Shown here: piece by piece, positions 11,341 through 21,900 of the stretch
Layout of the letters: the number at the start of each line of letters is the position of its first letter
How positions within the stretch are numbered: the first letter of the stretch is position 1
Assembly: GCF_001039355.2 (NCBI RefSeq)
Contig: NW_019775720.1
Span: forward strand, 179,566 to 231,868
Reading direction: 5' to 3'
Source: Lingula anatina
Lineage: Eukaryota > Brachiopoda > Lingulata > Lingulida > Lingulidae
DNA length: 52,303 bases
Notes under the pieces: generated by a model
Databases searched by the model: none
Seen by the model: the letters and a program-made list of their open reading frames with translations, nothing else
Told to the model about the DNA's origin: nothing
Program-made: the position numbers and the translations under genes

Positions 11341-11368
11341 CTATTTTTTTTTTTTTTTTTTTTTTTTT
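11341..11368. repeat. Poly-T tract
   Basis: Homopolymer run of T, about 25 bases, between the two convergent genes. Confidence 0.9.
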
Positions 11369-11484
11369 GCCACATAAAAGTCTAATCTGCATTAAATTCC
11401 GAAAGTGACATTGCTAAAGTAAACAGGTATCCCGTGGAAATTTTATATTTTATTTCACTTTATAGGCTATTATATTGTACTTAT

Positions 11485-11597
11485 TTATCCCCTTACCTCG
11501 CTTGAGACCTGCTTGCAGATAGACGGGACAACGAAGACGCTAGGATCTTTGATGCCGATAGTGACGTTTACCATACCAATAGTGGCCATGACGTCAG
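11485..11597 (-). CDS. Ependymin-related exon 5 (terminal)
   Basis: Acceptor TTTCAG|CTGACG. Encodes the C-terminal signature NVTIGIKDPSVFVVPSIC and ends with VSSEVRG and TAA (11487-11485). A GTAAGG within the last codons looks like a donor; reading through gives a normal family length, so I read it as terminal. A further exon is not excluded. Confidence 0.75.
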
Positions 11598-12329
11598 CTG
11601 AAACGTAGTTCGTAAATTTATGATGTCATATATGAAAAAAATTAAAGATTATCCTATAATACGCTTGAATAATGTCAGTCCCAGCAGAAATGATATTGTA
11701 CGTTGGCTTCACCAAATATATGTACGTGTCTTAGGTTATTTATTTCATCGTGTATTTATTGTTTTATCATTTGGATCCGTTACATGTAGGTATCCTATCC
11801 GGGGTTTTCGCGACAAACAGAATTTTTTCTTGAAAAAAAATCTCTCTCACTCAAGAATTTTTCACTCGTCCCTGATTGCTGAATAAATAATTGGGTTCAA
11901 CATATCTGGCAGGGAATATAGCAATCAAGTACTTGTATTTGAGGGCTTTTATAGTTTTTAAGTTGGAATTGGAAAAGAGGTAGCTTTTCAGGATAGGTAG
12001 ACAATGAAAATATGACTTAGGGAAGTTGTCAAACGCGTTTTGTATATTGTATATTGTGTCATACAATTTGAATACCTTCGCCCCCACCCCAAGTGATAAA
12101 AACGTGAATAGTGAAATGCACTGCAGCGCATTGCATAACTTGCTTTCTGCGCTATTGTCTGATATCGGCAATCTGATAACCTAACGGTGATTATTGGTAA
12201 TGAAATCATTTGATTGATGAAGTTAATTTTGATAAATGATAATGGTATCTTATCTCTGAGAGATGAGCAATGATTATGGGAAATTTGTGGATTGCGAAAG
12301 AACATTTGTTTGATATGGGCATAGCCGGG

Positions 12330-12369
<40 letters not shown>

Positions 12370-14201
12370 AGTGTGTATGTGTGTGCGTGTGTGTGTTCGT
12401 ACGTGTGTGTGTGTGAATGTGCGTGTGTGTCCCATCTCGGCATTTTTCATTTTGTTCGGGTTTTTCCGTTTTCTCTCGTCAATTTTCGCCTTACGGCTTA
12501 CCTCCGTTCACAATGCCCGTTGTCACGATGCCAATAGGGATGCAGTCTTTGGTGGTGGTAGTGAGCTCCTCCTCAGCGCCACCTAGCTTCACTTTCCAGC
12601 TGTCCACGGCCAGAGAGTTCCCGACACCGGAACCGAAGTAGAATGCCCCTATCCAGGTTGCGTTGGCTGTATGACATAATTGATGGGTTTATGGAAGTTT
12701 GTAAATGTTTAAATGGTGATATTTAGTTCGATATCTCAAAATAAATAAATAAATAAATAAATAGCAATTGTTCATGGATATTGTTTATAAAAGCTATTTA
12801 CTCCTTTTGTTATGTAGTTTACTGAGTTATGATAAATAAATAATGATAATAAATAATTATTCAAAATAGGAAAAGGTAACAGAAATTAATGTACACATAC
12901 CTGGAACGCCGTTCATCATCTCTCCCTCTAACTTGGTCACGGTGCACTTCCCTTTAATTATCACGTATTGTTTATGCTGGAATGAATAAAATCGAATACT
13001 GTATATTAAATAAAATAAATAAAGAAAACAATAAGCTGATATATCTATACGTAAATTCAAGTCGCTCATAAACGCCACTAAAATTGTGCCATTGGGATGA
13101 ATTTCGAATTTCAGGTTAAAAACGTGGAAATGGAGTTTCTTGTTAAATCCTTTCATTTGAGTAAGGGTATAAACTAAGGATATATATTAAATTACAGTAT
13201 ATTAATAAATTAAGATACGTGCACATAAATACTAATAAAATAATAATAAAACGAATATGAAAGCCCTTCATTTTTGTTGTACTTATCTGACTTGTGAATT
13301 ACATTACTCAATTAAAAGTTTCCTGTACCTACTACGTTTGTGTCAAATCCAATTTCCCTCGAGAAAAAATAAAAACCGTTTTTCCTACTAATGTATCATT
13401 GTTGAAACCATCCTCGTACTTGGATCTAGTGTTTCGTGTATCTCTAATAAAATGATTAATTAAACGAACCATTATTTATTTAGACTGTTTTTGTATCCCT
13501 GGCTTATCATAAGGAAACATCGACATCAAGTACGTTATTTCAAGAGTTTACAGTTTTTAAGGTCTGATTTGGAATGTTTAGGCATAAAAATATACCTTTG
13601 GGATATTATCTCGCTAAGTTCAGGAAAAAAATGACACAAAAAATGTAAGAAAGAACACTTACGTTCTTAAAGTCCTGTAGAACTTTCATGTTGACGGACT
13701 GGCCTGTACTGAAGTTAGCCACGCCCATGGAGAAAATTTTCTTGTCGTCAGAGGAGACCGAGAGACGCGCCCCTTCCTGGAGGAGATACGTCAATCAAAA
13801 TAGGTGCACTTCCAACTCGGACATCAATATACATAAACAATCAGATGGTTGTTGAAAAGAATAAAGGGAAATTAATCAATTGATGGGTAATAAATGAGTA
13901 AATGAATGAATGGACGAATGAATGAATAAGTAATTTTAAGAGCATAAAATTAGGTGAATTAATGAAAAAAGAAAAAATGAAAGAAAAAAAACCAAGACAA
14001 AATAACATGGTATTCAAGTGTACAATGTAATTACAAAATAGACACTTAGATATTTCCCACCTGCATAGTCCATGGTTTCCCGCCCTTTTCGGCTCCGATC
14101 ATCTCTCCCATTAACCCTTCCCATTTACTGGGGCAGTTACACGGCTTGGGGGCACCAAATGCCAGCGCCAGCAGGCTTACACACACAGCGGCAAACAGCA
14201 T
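11485..14201 (-). CDS. Ependymin-related secreted protein (EPDR/MERP family), whole gene span
   Basis: Small secreted, lysosomal or extracellular-matrix glycoprotein family; its ligand is debated (lipid-like in structural work on EPDR1). Five exons (14061-14201, 13663-13776, 12901-12976, 12502-12666, 11485-11597) join in phase to 202 residues, typical for the family. A signal peptide (1 to about 16) is followed by CNCPSKWEG (21-29), the family's N-terminal Cys pair with WEG. KGKC has Cys96 and TKDC has Cys152. The C-terminal GIKDPSVF..P..C (180-193) is the clearest signature. N-glycosylation sequons include NFS, NAT and NVT. A TATA-like TATATATA lies about 95 bases upstream of the ATG. It converges with the sulfotransferase gene. 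Confidence 0.88.
12331..12432. repeat. (CT)n and (GT)n compound microsatellite
   Basis: A (CT)n run is followed by imperfect GTGTGT stretches. It lies in the last intron of the ependymin-related gene. Confidence 0.9.
12502..12666 (-). CDS. Ependymin-related exon 4
   Basis: 165 nt between CATACAG|CCAACG and GGAG|GTAAGC. Encodes ANATWIGAFYFGSGVG and on to TTTTKDCIPIGIVTTG. Ends in phase 1, matching exon 5. Confidence 0.85.
12901..12976 (-). CDS. Ependymin-related exon 3
   Basis: 76 nt between CATTCCAG|CATAAA and TTCCAG|GTATGT. Encodes HKQYVIIKGKCTVTKLEGEM and onward with a conserved Cys; ends in phase 1. Confidence 0.83.
13663..13776 (-). CDS. Ependymin-related exon 2
   Basis: 114 nt between acceptor CTCCAG|GAAGGG and donor AAGAAC|GTAAGT, phase 0 on both sides. 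Encodes 38 residues including EGARLSVSSDDKKIF and the sequon NFS. Confidence 0.85.
14061..14201 (-). CDS. Ependymin-related exon 1
   Basis: Start codon at 14201-14199. Encodes signal peptide MLFAAVCVSLLALAFG and mature APKPCNCPSKWEG... Donor ATGCAG|GTGGGA, phase 0. Confidence 0.88.
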
Positions 14202-14302
14202 TGTCTTAGGCCTGTAGTACAGTATGTTAGAGCAGAGAGAATGTCAACGTACACCGAGATGTGAAAACGAGTAGAAATCAGAGAAATGTATTTGCCAGTT
14301 CG

Positions 14303-14310
14303 TATATATA
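14303..14310 (-). promoter_or_regulatory. Candidate TATA box of the ependymin-related gene
   Basis: TATATATA lies about 100 bases upstream of the start codon on the gene's strand, a plausible distance with a short 5' UTR. Confidence 0.45.
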
Positions 14311-15529
14311 CTGTCAATGCGGCAATGTTATCAGGTCACGTGCACCTAGCTCTGTTATATGAATCTTATCGGCTACTGTTGGTAATAGCGATTGGTGGCT
14401 GATTGTTTTAAATTTGGAGATGATCAAATTGTGATTATGACTCTAAATCTGACCAATGACCCATGTAGCGTCATTTGTCTGATCTTTTCTGTAGTACCTG
14501 TAAATATGAAATCAAATGAGAGCACGTGCACGAGGAAATGACGTGGTACGATACATGGGTCAGCACTCTTTTAATGTTTACAATAAACACTGAGCCTTTA
14601 CATGATACTGCTGGTACTTTATTTACTGGTAATGCCCTCACTTTCCCTTTCCACCAAAATGTGTATTATGATACACGTATCCAAAACAGTTCACAGATAA
14701 CGATGTGTAAAGTTTACATTTGTAAGCCGGTGTAACGACACTGAGGGTCATGGGGGACTCTCTGTCACGTTACACCGTTTTGGTGAGGGTTTCAGTTTTT
14801 TTTGGAGGGGGGTTGGGGTAGTGATGGGGAAAAAAATCTGAATTCATATCTCCGGTTAAAAATCACGAATCAGCGGGTATAATGACTTGTTTTACGGAGG
14901 AAGAGGAATCAAAAGCCGCGTTCACGACTCACGGGGATTGGATGCTTCGCATGCATCTCGGGAAATAAAAACGGGCTTTCATGGGTAACGAAATGGGACT
15001 TTCCTTAGTGGATCTGAAATGTATACTTTGCGACTTCAAGAACGTTTAAAAAATCGTTAAAAAAATCTTACAAAGTTACTTTTTATCCAAATTCAAACCT
15101 CCAGAAAGATTAAAATGAAAAGAGAGATGAGAATCATCCCTTATTATCTATAACAATAACAGTTGTAAAGATAGTAATTTCCTTCCTTGGTATTTAAGAG
15201 ATAATTTTACATTTTTTTTCTGCTATGACATTGAATATTTTAACATGATTTGGCTGATTCTAGAATTTTTTTTTGCGTCTCTATTTCATCAAGGATGTTA
15301 TACATGTATATTCTTGACTATTTGGACGAACGTAAAATTCCTATTTGGTACTAGCGCTTTTATTAAACGTTTAATGTAATGCATACTTATAAACTTACTG
15401 ATATGCACGTACATGTATTCATTTGCTAATTTGTTATCTTCCAAATTATATTAAGTTGAGATATGTTACTCCTACACTGTAGAACGTATTTGAGACCCAT
15501 TTTTGTATTACAGAACCGTTGAATCAGCG

Positions 15530-15645
15530 GGGAATCTATTCCACGTGTGTTAGGGGATTAGACGGCATGCTTTTAAGTGGGTCGCCATATTTGATCCGCA
15601 GGCTAGTTTGTCCGCTGTTGTAAATGCGGCCTAATAAAGGTACAG
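15530..15645. mobile_element. Fragment of a MITE-like element
   Basis: The sequence around gggtcgccatatttgatcc and on to aatgcggcc resembles the right arm of the inverted-repeat elements at 21700 and 24200. No clear left arm was found. Confidence 0.4.
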
Positions 15646-16078
15646 AGCCCAATTATGTCCCGATTTGGTGATCCTTTCCATGAATAGTACCTATCAAAAT
15701 ATTATGTACACAGTAAACAAACAACCTGCTATGTTATACACAAAGTTTTTATTTTGTTCTCATCCAGACTTACATGACAATTTCCACAATGACTTCTAAA
15801 CCATTATCTTTCATTTGTCAACATCCCAGATATCTAAAACTACATAGATATGCTAGAAATAACCAAAGATTTTACTGAAACGCACAATAAATGTGAAAAT
15901 AAACACGAAACAAATTGACTACAACGAAGGCAATTACAGAGCTATATGCTGCACCATGATTATCAGATTTGATTTTAAATTGCTATCGTATCCAGCAAAA
16001 TATGTTACAATAATAGTTTTTCATTATTATAGAAAAATGGATAACCTGTGGTCTCATTCCCTGATGGAGTCTTAGTAG

Positions 16079-16327
16079 ACCCCGTTTCCACAGAAACCGT
16101 CTGTTTACAGCAATCGGTCCAACTCTGTGAAAACTCTCAGTGAGTGCAATCAGCTTAACTGAATGACACACTCCTGGGGATGAGTAGAATACAGAAAGAA
16201 AGGTGATTAAACGAGAACTTTGGAAAAAAGAGGTGTACCATTCAGTTAAGCTGATTGCACTCAGCAAGCGTCCCCACGGAGTTGGGTCGATCCATGTAGA
16301 CTGACAGTGTCAGTGGGAATGGGGCCT
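16079..16327. mobile_element. MITE-like palindromic element
   Basis: Arms of about 90 bases are inverted copies of each other. The left arm ends gtgcaatcagcttaactgaa and the right arm begins ttcagttaagctgattgcac. The outer ends are ACCCCGTTTCCAC and GTGGGAATGGGGCC. No coding sequence. Confidence 0.8.
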
Positions 16328-16603
16328 TAAACACTGAAAGATTGGAGTGGTACATGAAACATCTCTGAGTTAAGAAACCGCTTGAAGAAACTATTATTGT
16401 AATCTCAACTTTAGTGTGATATTTTCTACCCTGACCATAGCTTGTTTGGTGCCATGCTTCACCACAGATTTCATTGCCCTGTCCCTGGAATTTGTATTTC
16501 TGGATCTGTGCAAAGAATCAAATGCCTGGCTGAAATTTCATGTGTGCGATAATTTGTAAGACATCTGTGATATATTAGAACCACAACACTTTGTAGTGTG
16601 CAT

Positions 16604-16748
16604 CATGAACATGTCTGAGGACCATGATGGTTTTCATGACGAATATGTCATGTCTGCGGACCATGATGGTTTTCATGACGAATATGTCATGTCTGCGGAC
16701 CATGATGGTTTTCATGACGAATATGTCATGTCTGCGGACCATGATGGT
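16604..16748. repeat. 39-bp tandem repeat, about 3.7 copies
   Basis: The unit includes ctgcggaccatgatgg and ttttcatgacgaatatgt. The period is a multiple of three, so one frame stays open (MMVFMTNMSCLRT repeated), but nothing else suggests coding. Confidence 0.92.
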
Positions 16749-17126
16749 ATTCTTGATTAACGGCTCTCTATGGAAGGGGGGTGGGTTTCAGAAGGCATGG
16801 CTTCTCCAAACATATTTCACCAATATCTAGACAAATGGATAAAACTGGAAAATTCTCATATCTGTATGTATATCCAGCAACCAATAAAGCTGACATGATG
16901 CTGAAACCTTCATACAAAATTCTATCCTGTAAAATTCCTGAACAGTCTATCAATTTCAATGATATATTACTCAATATGATAATGAGCTTAAACAAGATAA
17001 ATGCTTAGCATGGATTTGAATGATTTTAAACTAAGTATCTGACTACAGTATACTGTGCCCATACCACCCTCACGTAAATGGGACATTTACCTGTACCGAA
17101 TCTGAAAACACCATTCCTGCCAAGGG

Positions 17127-17128
<2 letters not shown>

Positions 17129-17160
<32 letters not shown>
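17129..17160. repeat. Poly-A tract
   Basis: Homopolymer run of about 32 A. Confidence 0.95.
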
Positions 17161-17163
<3 letters not shown>

Positions 17164-18363
17164 TCTACTTTGCATAACATAATATGCAAGGTCTTCTCAC
17201 AAAAGTTTAAAGCACAAAGCTAATTAATTTGATACTTAATTTATTTCAGAATCCCGCCACACCTGCCTTTACCCTTTATTTAAAGCAGAATCAAGCCTTA
17301 ATATAATCATGATTGTATATGAATTAATGCCAGATTTTGGAGAATAAATATCTGCCATTTCCTAGTACCCGTCTTTCAGAGACTAATTAAAATGTTCAGT
17401 TTATCCATCAGCCATGGTATAATATGGATTTCAGACTTCAACTGGTTTTACATATAAGTTATTACATACTGTATCTTAGACTCTATACTGGCAATTGTCA
17501 ACACATAAGATACCCAACTTGTTGTGAAACTGAATATTAATCACTGTCATTTTACAAACAATTATAACGGATATACATTAAACACTTATACTTAATATAT
17601 TATATATATATACAATATTAGTAATATAGCTTTGGTTTACAGTAATTGCAACTGATATCTATGTTTGTATAACATGTTTGCAGTAGATATATAATTTTGC
17701 TTTTACAAGTTACCCATAAAGTGCACAACTGTGGCACAAAACTGTCAAAGAAGAGAGAAAAAACAAAACAAAATATATCGCAAATATTTAGGCGACCACA
17801 ATTGTTTCAGATCCTAAGTCATAACCTCAGCAACATCATGTCTTTTGCATTTTCTTTTTTACTGTTCAGCAAAAATCTGAGAGACAAAACAACATTGAAC
17901 AAACTAAAACCTAGTTGGGCTTGGTTAAATATAATAGGAAACATATCATAAAGCTACAGAGATTCTTTTGACCTTGAACCTTTGACCTCCCAGTTAATAT
18001 CCTTTTACCCCTGAGTGCCTTATTCCTGACCTAACAATCCCACTTGGGATGACCTTTAACTTTTGACCTCTAACCTCATTGGCCATGCCATTTTCTCTTT
18101 GAGCACAGTATTTGGGCTTTAATAACTCTGAGATAATTCATAAATCCCTGTGAACTTTTCAAGTGTATCATTCTAACCCTCCAATTCTGTCCATAACTTA
18201 TTACAGATTCATATACATAAACATATTTCTCCTCAAAAACAACATAACATGATCTAATATTTCTAGCTGTTTCAGTGCAAATTGAATCCTAAACTTACAA
18301 ATAAAGTAAGTTTGACGGGGATTACATGGACATTCATCTTCCCTAGGCTTGAAGAGATCATCT

Positions 18364-18377
18364 TTTATTTATTTATT
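18364..18377 (-). terminator. Candidate polyadenylation signals of the arrestin gene
   Basis: Three overlapping AATAAA hexamers on the minus strand, about 510 bases after the arrestin stop codon. These are the first AATAAA hexamers noted downstream of it. Confidence 0.3.
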
Positions 18378-18883
18378 TTCAATATCAAGGTCAAGGTCTA
18401 GTTGAAGGTCATTTTCCAAGGCCAAGGTCTCAAACTTATAATTTCATGGCCAAAGTCAACATAAACTGTTCCCATTTGTATAGCACTTGTTTATAAAAGA
18501 AGTCAACATATTTTTTCTTTTTAGTCTCGTGAATCAATTGTCAATTACAGCTTTTTAGTAACTGATGAAATTAATATCATTTTCTACATAACTGAAATCA
18601 CAATTTCTTTACAGAAATACCAAAACTCACATGCACATACCAAGTAAAAAAGGTTGATTTTTCAAAGTCTTAGTTTAAAACATTTTGAATTCTTAGTATA
18701 ATGAACCATTCTATAATCTAATCATTCAATATTCTCAAATCTTAGCGGTATAAAAACCTGACGAGCAAAACCAACAGTTGGTACTGGTGGAGTTCAAGTG
18801 AACCTGATTGTGTTAGATGTGTAAGTTGATTGTGTTGGTTGGGATGTTCAAGTGGATTGTAGTAGGTGAGAAAGTGATTGCAA

Positions 18884-18983
18884 TCAGGCCTCTGTGTCGT
18901 CCACATCCAGCCCTTTGAGTCGTAGCCGTGCAAAATCTTCAAAAATCAGGTCATCGTCTTTATCAGCATAAATATCTTCCCCA
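18884..18983 (-). CDS. Arrestin exon 14 (C-terminal tail)
   Basis: Acceptor CTTTCAG|TGGGGA. Encodes [20 protein letters not shown] then [12 protein letters not shown] and TGA (18886-18884). The (I/L)(I/V)FEDFAR..R motif binds AP2 in beta-arrestins. Confidence 0.95.
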
Positions 18984-21900
18984 CTGAAAGAGAGGCAAAT
19001 TAGAGCATTTAGCAAGAGATCCAAGTGATATAATTGGAATTGTGCATAAAACTATGTTTAAAACATTAAGAGATATTTTAAGTCCATTTTCACATAGAGA
19101 GTTTACTAAGCTTGGATTTAATACAGAAAGTTCATGTTTGGTTTGCACAAAATATTTACCATGTAAAAATCACTCAGCTAAAATAATGGGTCAATTAACA
19201 ATTAACAATATAAATGAAAATCAAATAAATAAAATAAAATAATAGTCTTTTAAGACTGTGTTAACATATTTGTTATTGGCACGTTTTGGTAGCTGATCCA
19301 CCTGTGGTGAACTAATAGTACAGAACACTGGAACCCCTAGTGGGAATTAGACACCATGACAAAAACATGAAATAATAATGACCAAAACATGACATGATCA
19401 TGACCAAAACATGACATGATCATGACCAAAACATGACATGATCATGACCAAAAGGTTTAACAGCACTTCTATTTCCGTCAGTTTGTCTGTTCCTCAATGC
19501 CAAAAATAAATAACTTTTGCATGTTAAAAAAAAAATTGTAACCAGTGTAATATTTCAATGCGCAATATAAAATATGCAAGCAGTTTTCTACTGAAATGGG
19601 TTTACCTCAAAGGGCTATAAGAATAATACCCTGGCAATTTGCTCAGCATGCTTGCATGCAAATTTAGCTAAGTGAAAAATGAAAGCAAGCTACTTCTGAT
19701 GGAAACTACTCCACCAGTTCAATCTCGATTTTCTAGGTGTACACTTATAAACCTGGGCTCCGTATCTCGAAGGGTTTGCTATGTTGCTCACGTGTGCAAG
19801 TGTCTCTATTCCATAGCCCCGTATCTCGAAATAGATTATTCGGTTATGGAATCGAGACACTAACGCACGTGCGCAACATAGCGCACCTTTCCAGATACGG
19901 AGCCCAGCAGCATGCTTTTTCAGCTGTGTGCATTTGTCATTCACAAAGAAAAGTAAATGTATTGAGGTGAGGTAAAATATATGAATCTTCTCAGTGCTCA
20001 ATCAATTTTGGGATTTTGGTCCCAATATTTTTCTTTTTAAGGACTTGCACGAATGTCTCAAGAACATCTTGCCCTGTTCAAGCAGTCATGTTATCAAAAC
20101 ATGCTAATAATTGCAGTTTTACACAATGTGAGGACAATTACATACAAATCCCTGCACCATTCAAATATCAAGTTGTGTTTTTTTTTTTTTATTTAATTGT
20201 AAGGAAAATTTCTTAACTATTTAAAAAATTTTGCCAAATTTCCACAAATATTTGCCTCATCATGCACTTTTCTGTGAAGTGCAGAAAGTATTCCATAAGT
20301 GCATGATTCATTTCAGGAAATATTTTAAAGCAGTCTCATTAATGTAAAAATTTACTTTTTATGAGTTACTGATTTTCCTTATTGTCCTCGTCCTGCTGTT
20401 TTTGTCTGCACAAATGTGACATTATCCATTACTAACACAAGATATTCTACAGTCAGAAGATATTCTACACTCAAAAACCTAAACTGGTCACAGTCTCAGA
20501 CCCATCATATCAACCACCCACATCTGCATCATATGAAGCTTTCTACAATCTTACAAAATACCACAGTAAACATATTACTAAATGCTCATCCTGTAGGCTA
20601 ACACCGACAGAAATCACAAATATCACAATAACAGAGTGCTTATCACGACGAAGACATATTACTTGCATCCACTTCTGATTACTATAAGTACTCGATCTTT
20701 TCAATAGGAGAAAATTGACAATTTTACAGGCACTATATTTCTAAACCATAATTTCTTAAAATTAAAACATGCCTACTGAGTGATATCAACAAAATTAAAA
20801 AGCAGGCTACTCTATAGTTCTTTCCTATGCAGTTAAAAGCACCACAAATGCTATACAGAATTATAATTGTGTGATTAGAAAACTATGTATCTGTTGTTTG
20901 ACAGTTTTTGTCCATTGAAAAGGTCGAGTAATTTTCACATTTCTCTAAGAAGATGACCAATGTCCACTTACTTTGTGTCCAGCTGAATAAGATTAGTGTC
21001 TATTGGAGCGTCTCCAGACGAAGGCGCGATGCTTGCTGACCGACTGGGAGGGGGTGGCTCCTCTACTGGCTTGGGGTGGGTCAAGGTGAAGGGCAATTCC
21101 ACAGCAAGGTCACTGAAAGTAGGTCAATGTTATCCTATAAAAGTAGGTCATGTCATTTTATGAAATTAAATCAATGCTAGTTGGTGAAGGTAAATCAAGG
21201 ATGGTTAGTTAATGCTAAATTAAATCAAAGCCAATATTTGTAAAGTATGAACTGTTACTTGTCATTGTGAGCAATTTATAATTTCAGTCTTTTATTAAAT
21301 AACTTGTTAAACTTCAAACAATGCTCTAGTGCTAGGCTGCTTCATTTTGATGCAAAATTATTTTCTCCATGTGCTTTCAAACTTGCTTTCTGGTGCAAAG
21401 AACAGTACTAAATTTTGAAGATTTGCATTCGTTTTTTTTTTTTTTTTACCTCAAACTATAAAATTTTTATAAACATAGGATGCTGCTTTTTAAGTGAAAA
21501 ACAAATTGCCAGAGACTTCTTCCAATCTGATGTTGAATCTTAAAAACTGCACAAAACATGCTGTGGGCATGGCGGATTACAGTTTTCCTCCTCCCACCCC
21601 CTCACAAATATGCCCATTGCAAAACTAAAGTGTAACACCTCTATATGCAGGCACTTGATCATTTGTAATGCTGATAGTCTTAGACAAAAAATTCCCATCA
21701 CAGGCCTCGTTCACAACCAGTTGATACATGGATTAGCTAGTCCGCAGGTCAAATATGGCATGACCCACTTGCGTGCTGAGATTTCATTGTCCCACCTCTG
21801 TTGGGACAACGCACGTGGGAGGTGGAGAATCCATTTTCAAGTGCGTGCCATATTTGATCTGGGTCCTAGTTAGTCACACAGATCAAGTGGTTTTGAACGC

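Larger units (their letters stand above)
14202..18883. other. Non-coding region between ependymin-related gene and arrestin stop codon
   Basis: No protein-coding exon recognised. It includes MITE-like sequences, a 39-bp tandem repeat, a poly-A run (17129-17160) and, near 18.4-18.9 kb, the probable 3' UTR of the arrestin gene. Confidence 0.6.

Noticed and set aside
11851-12443. Minus-strand frames of 106 and 151 codons
   Set aside because: They run through a CT/GT microsatellite in an intron of the ependymin-related gene and show no family resemblance.
16624-16830. Open frame with 13-residue repeats
   Set aside because: It is a by-product of a 39-bp tandem repeat whose period is a multiple of three.
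21610-21873. Plus-strand 87-codon frame repeated at 23120-23383
   Set aside because: It mostly lies within a MITE in an arrestin intron; the repetition comes from the duplicated block.
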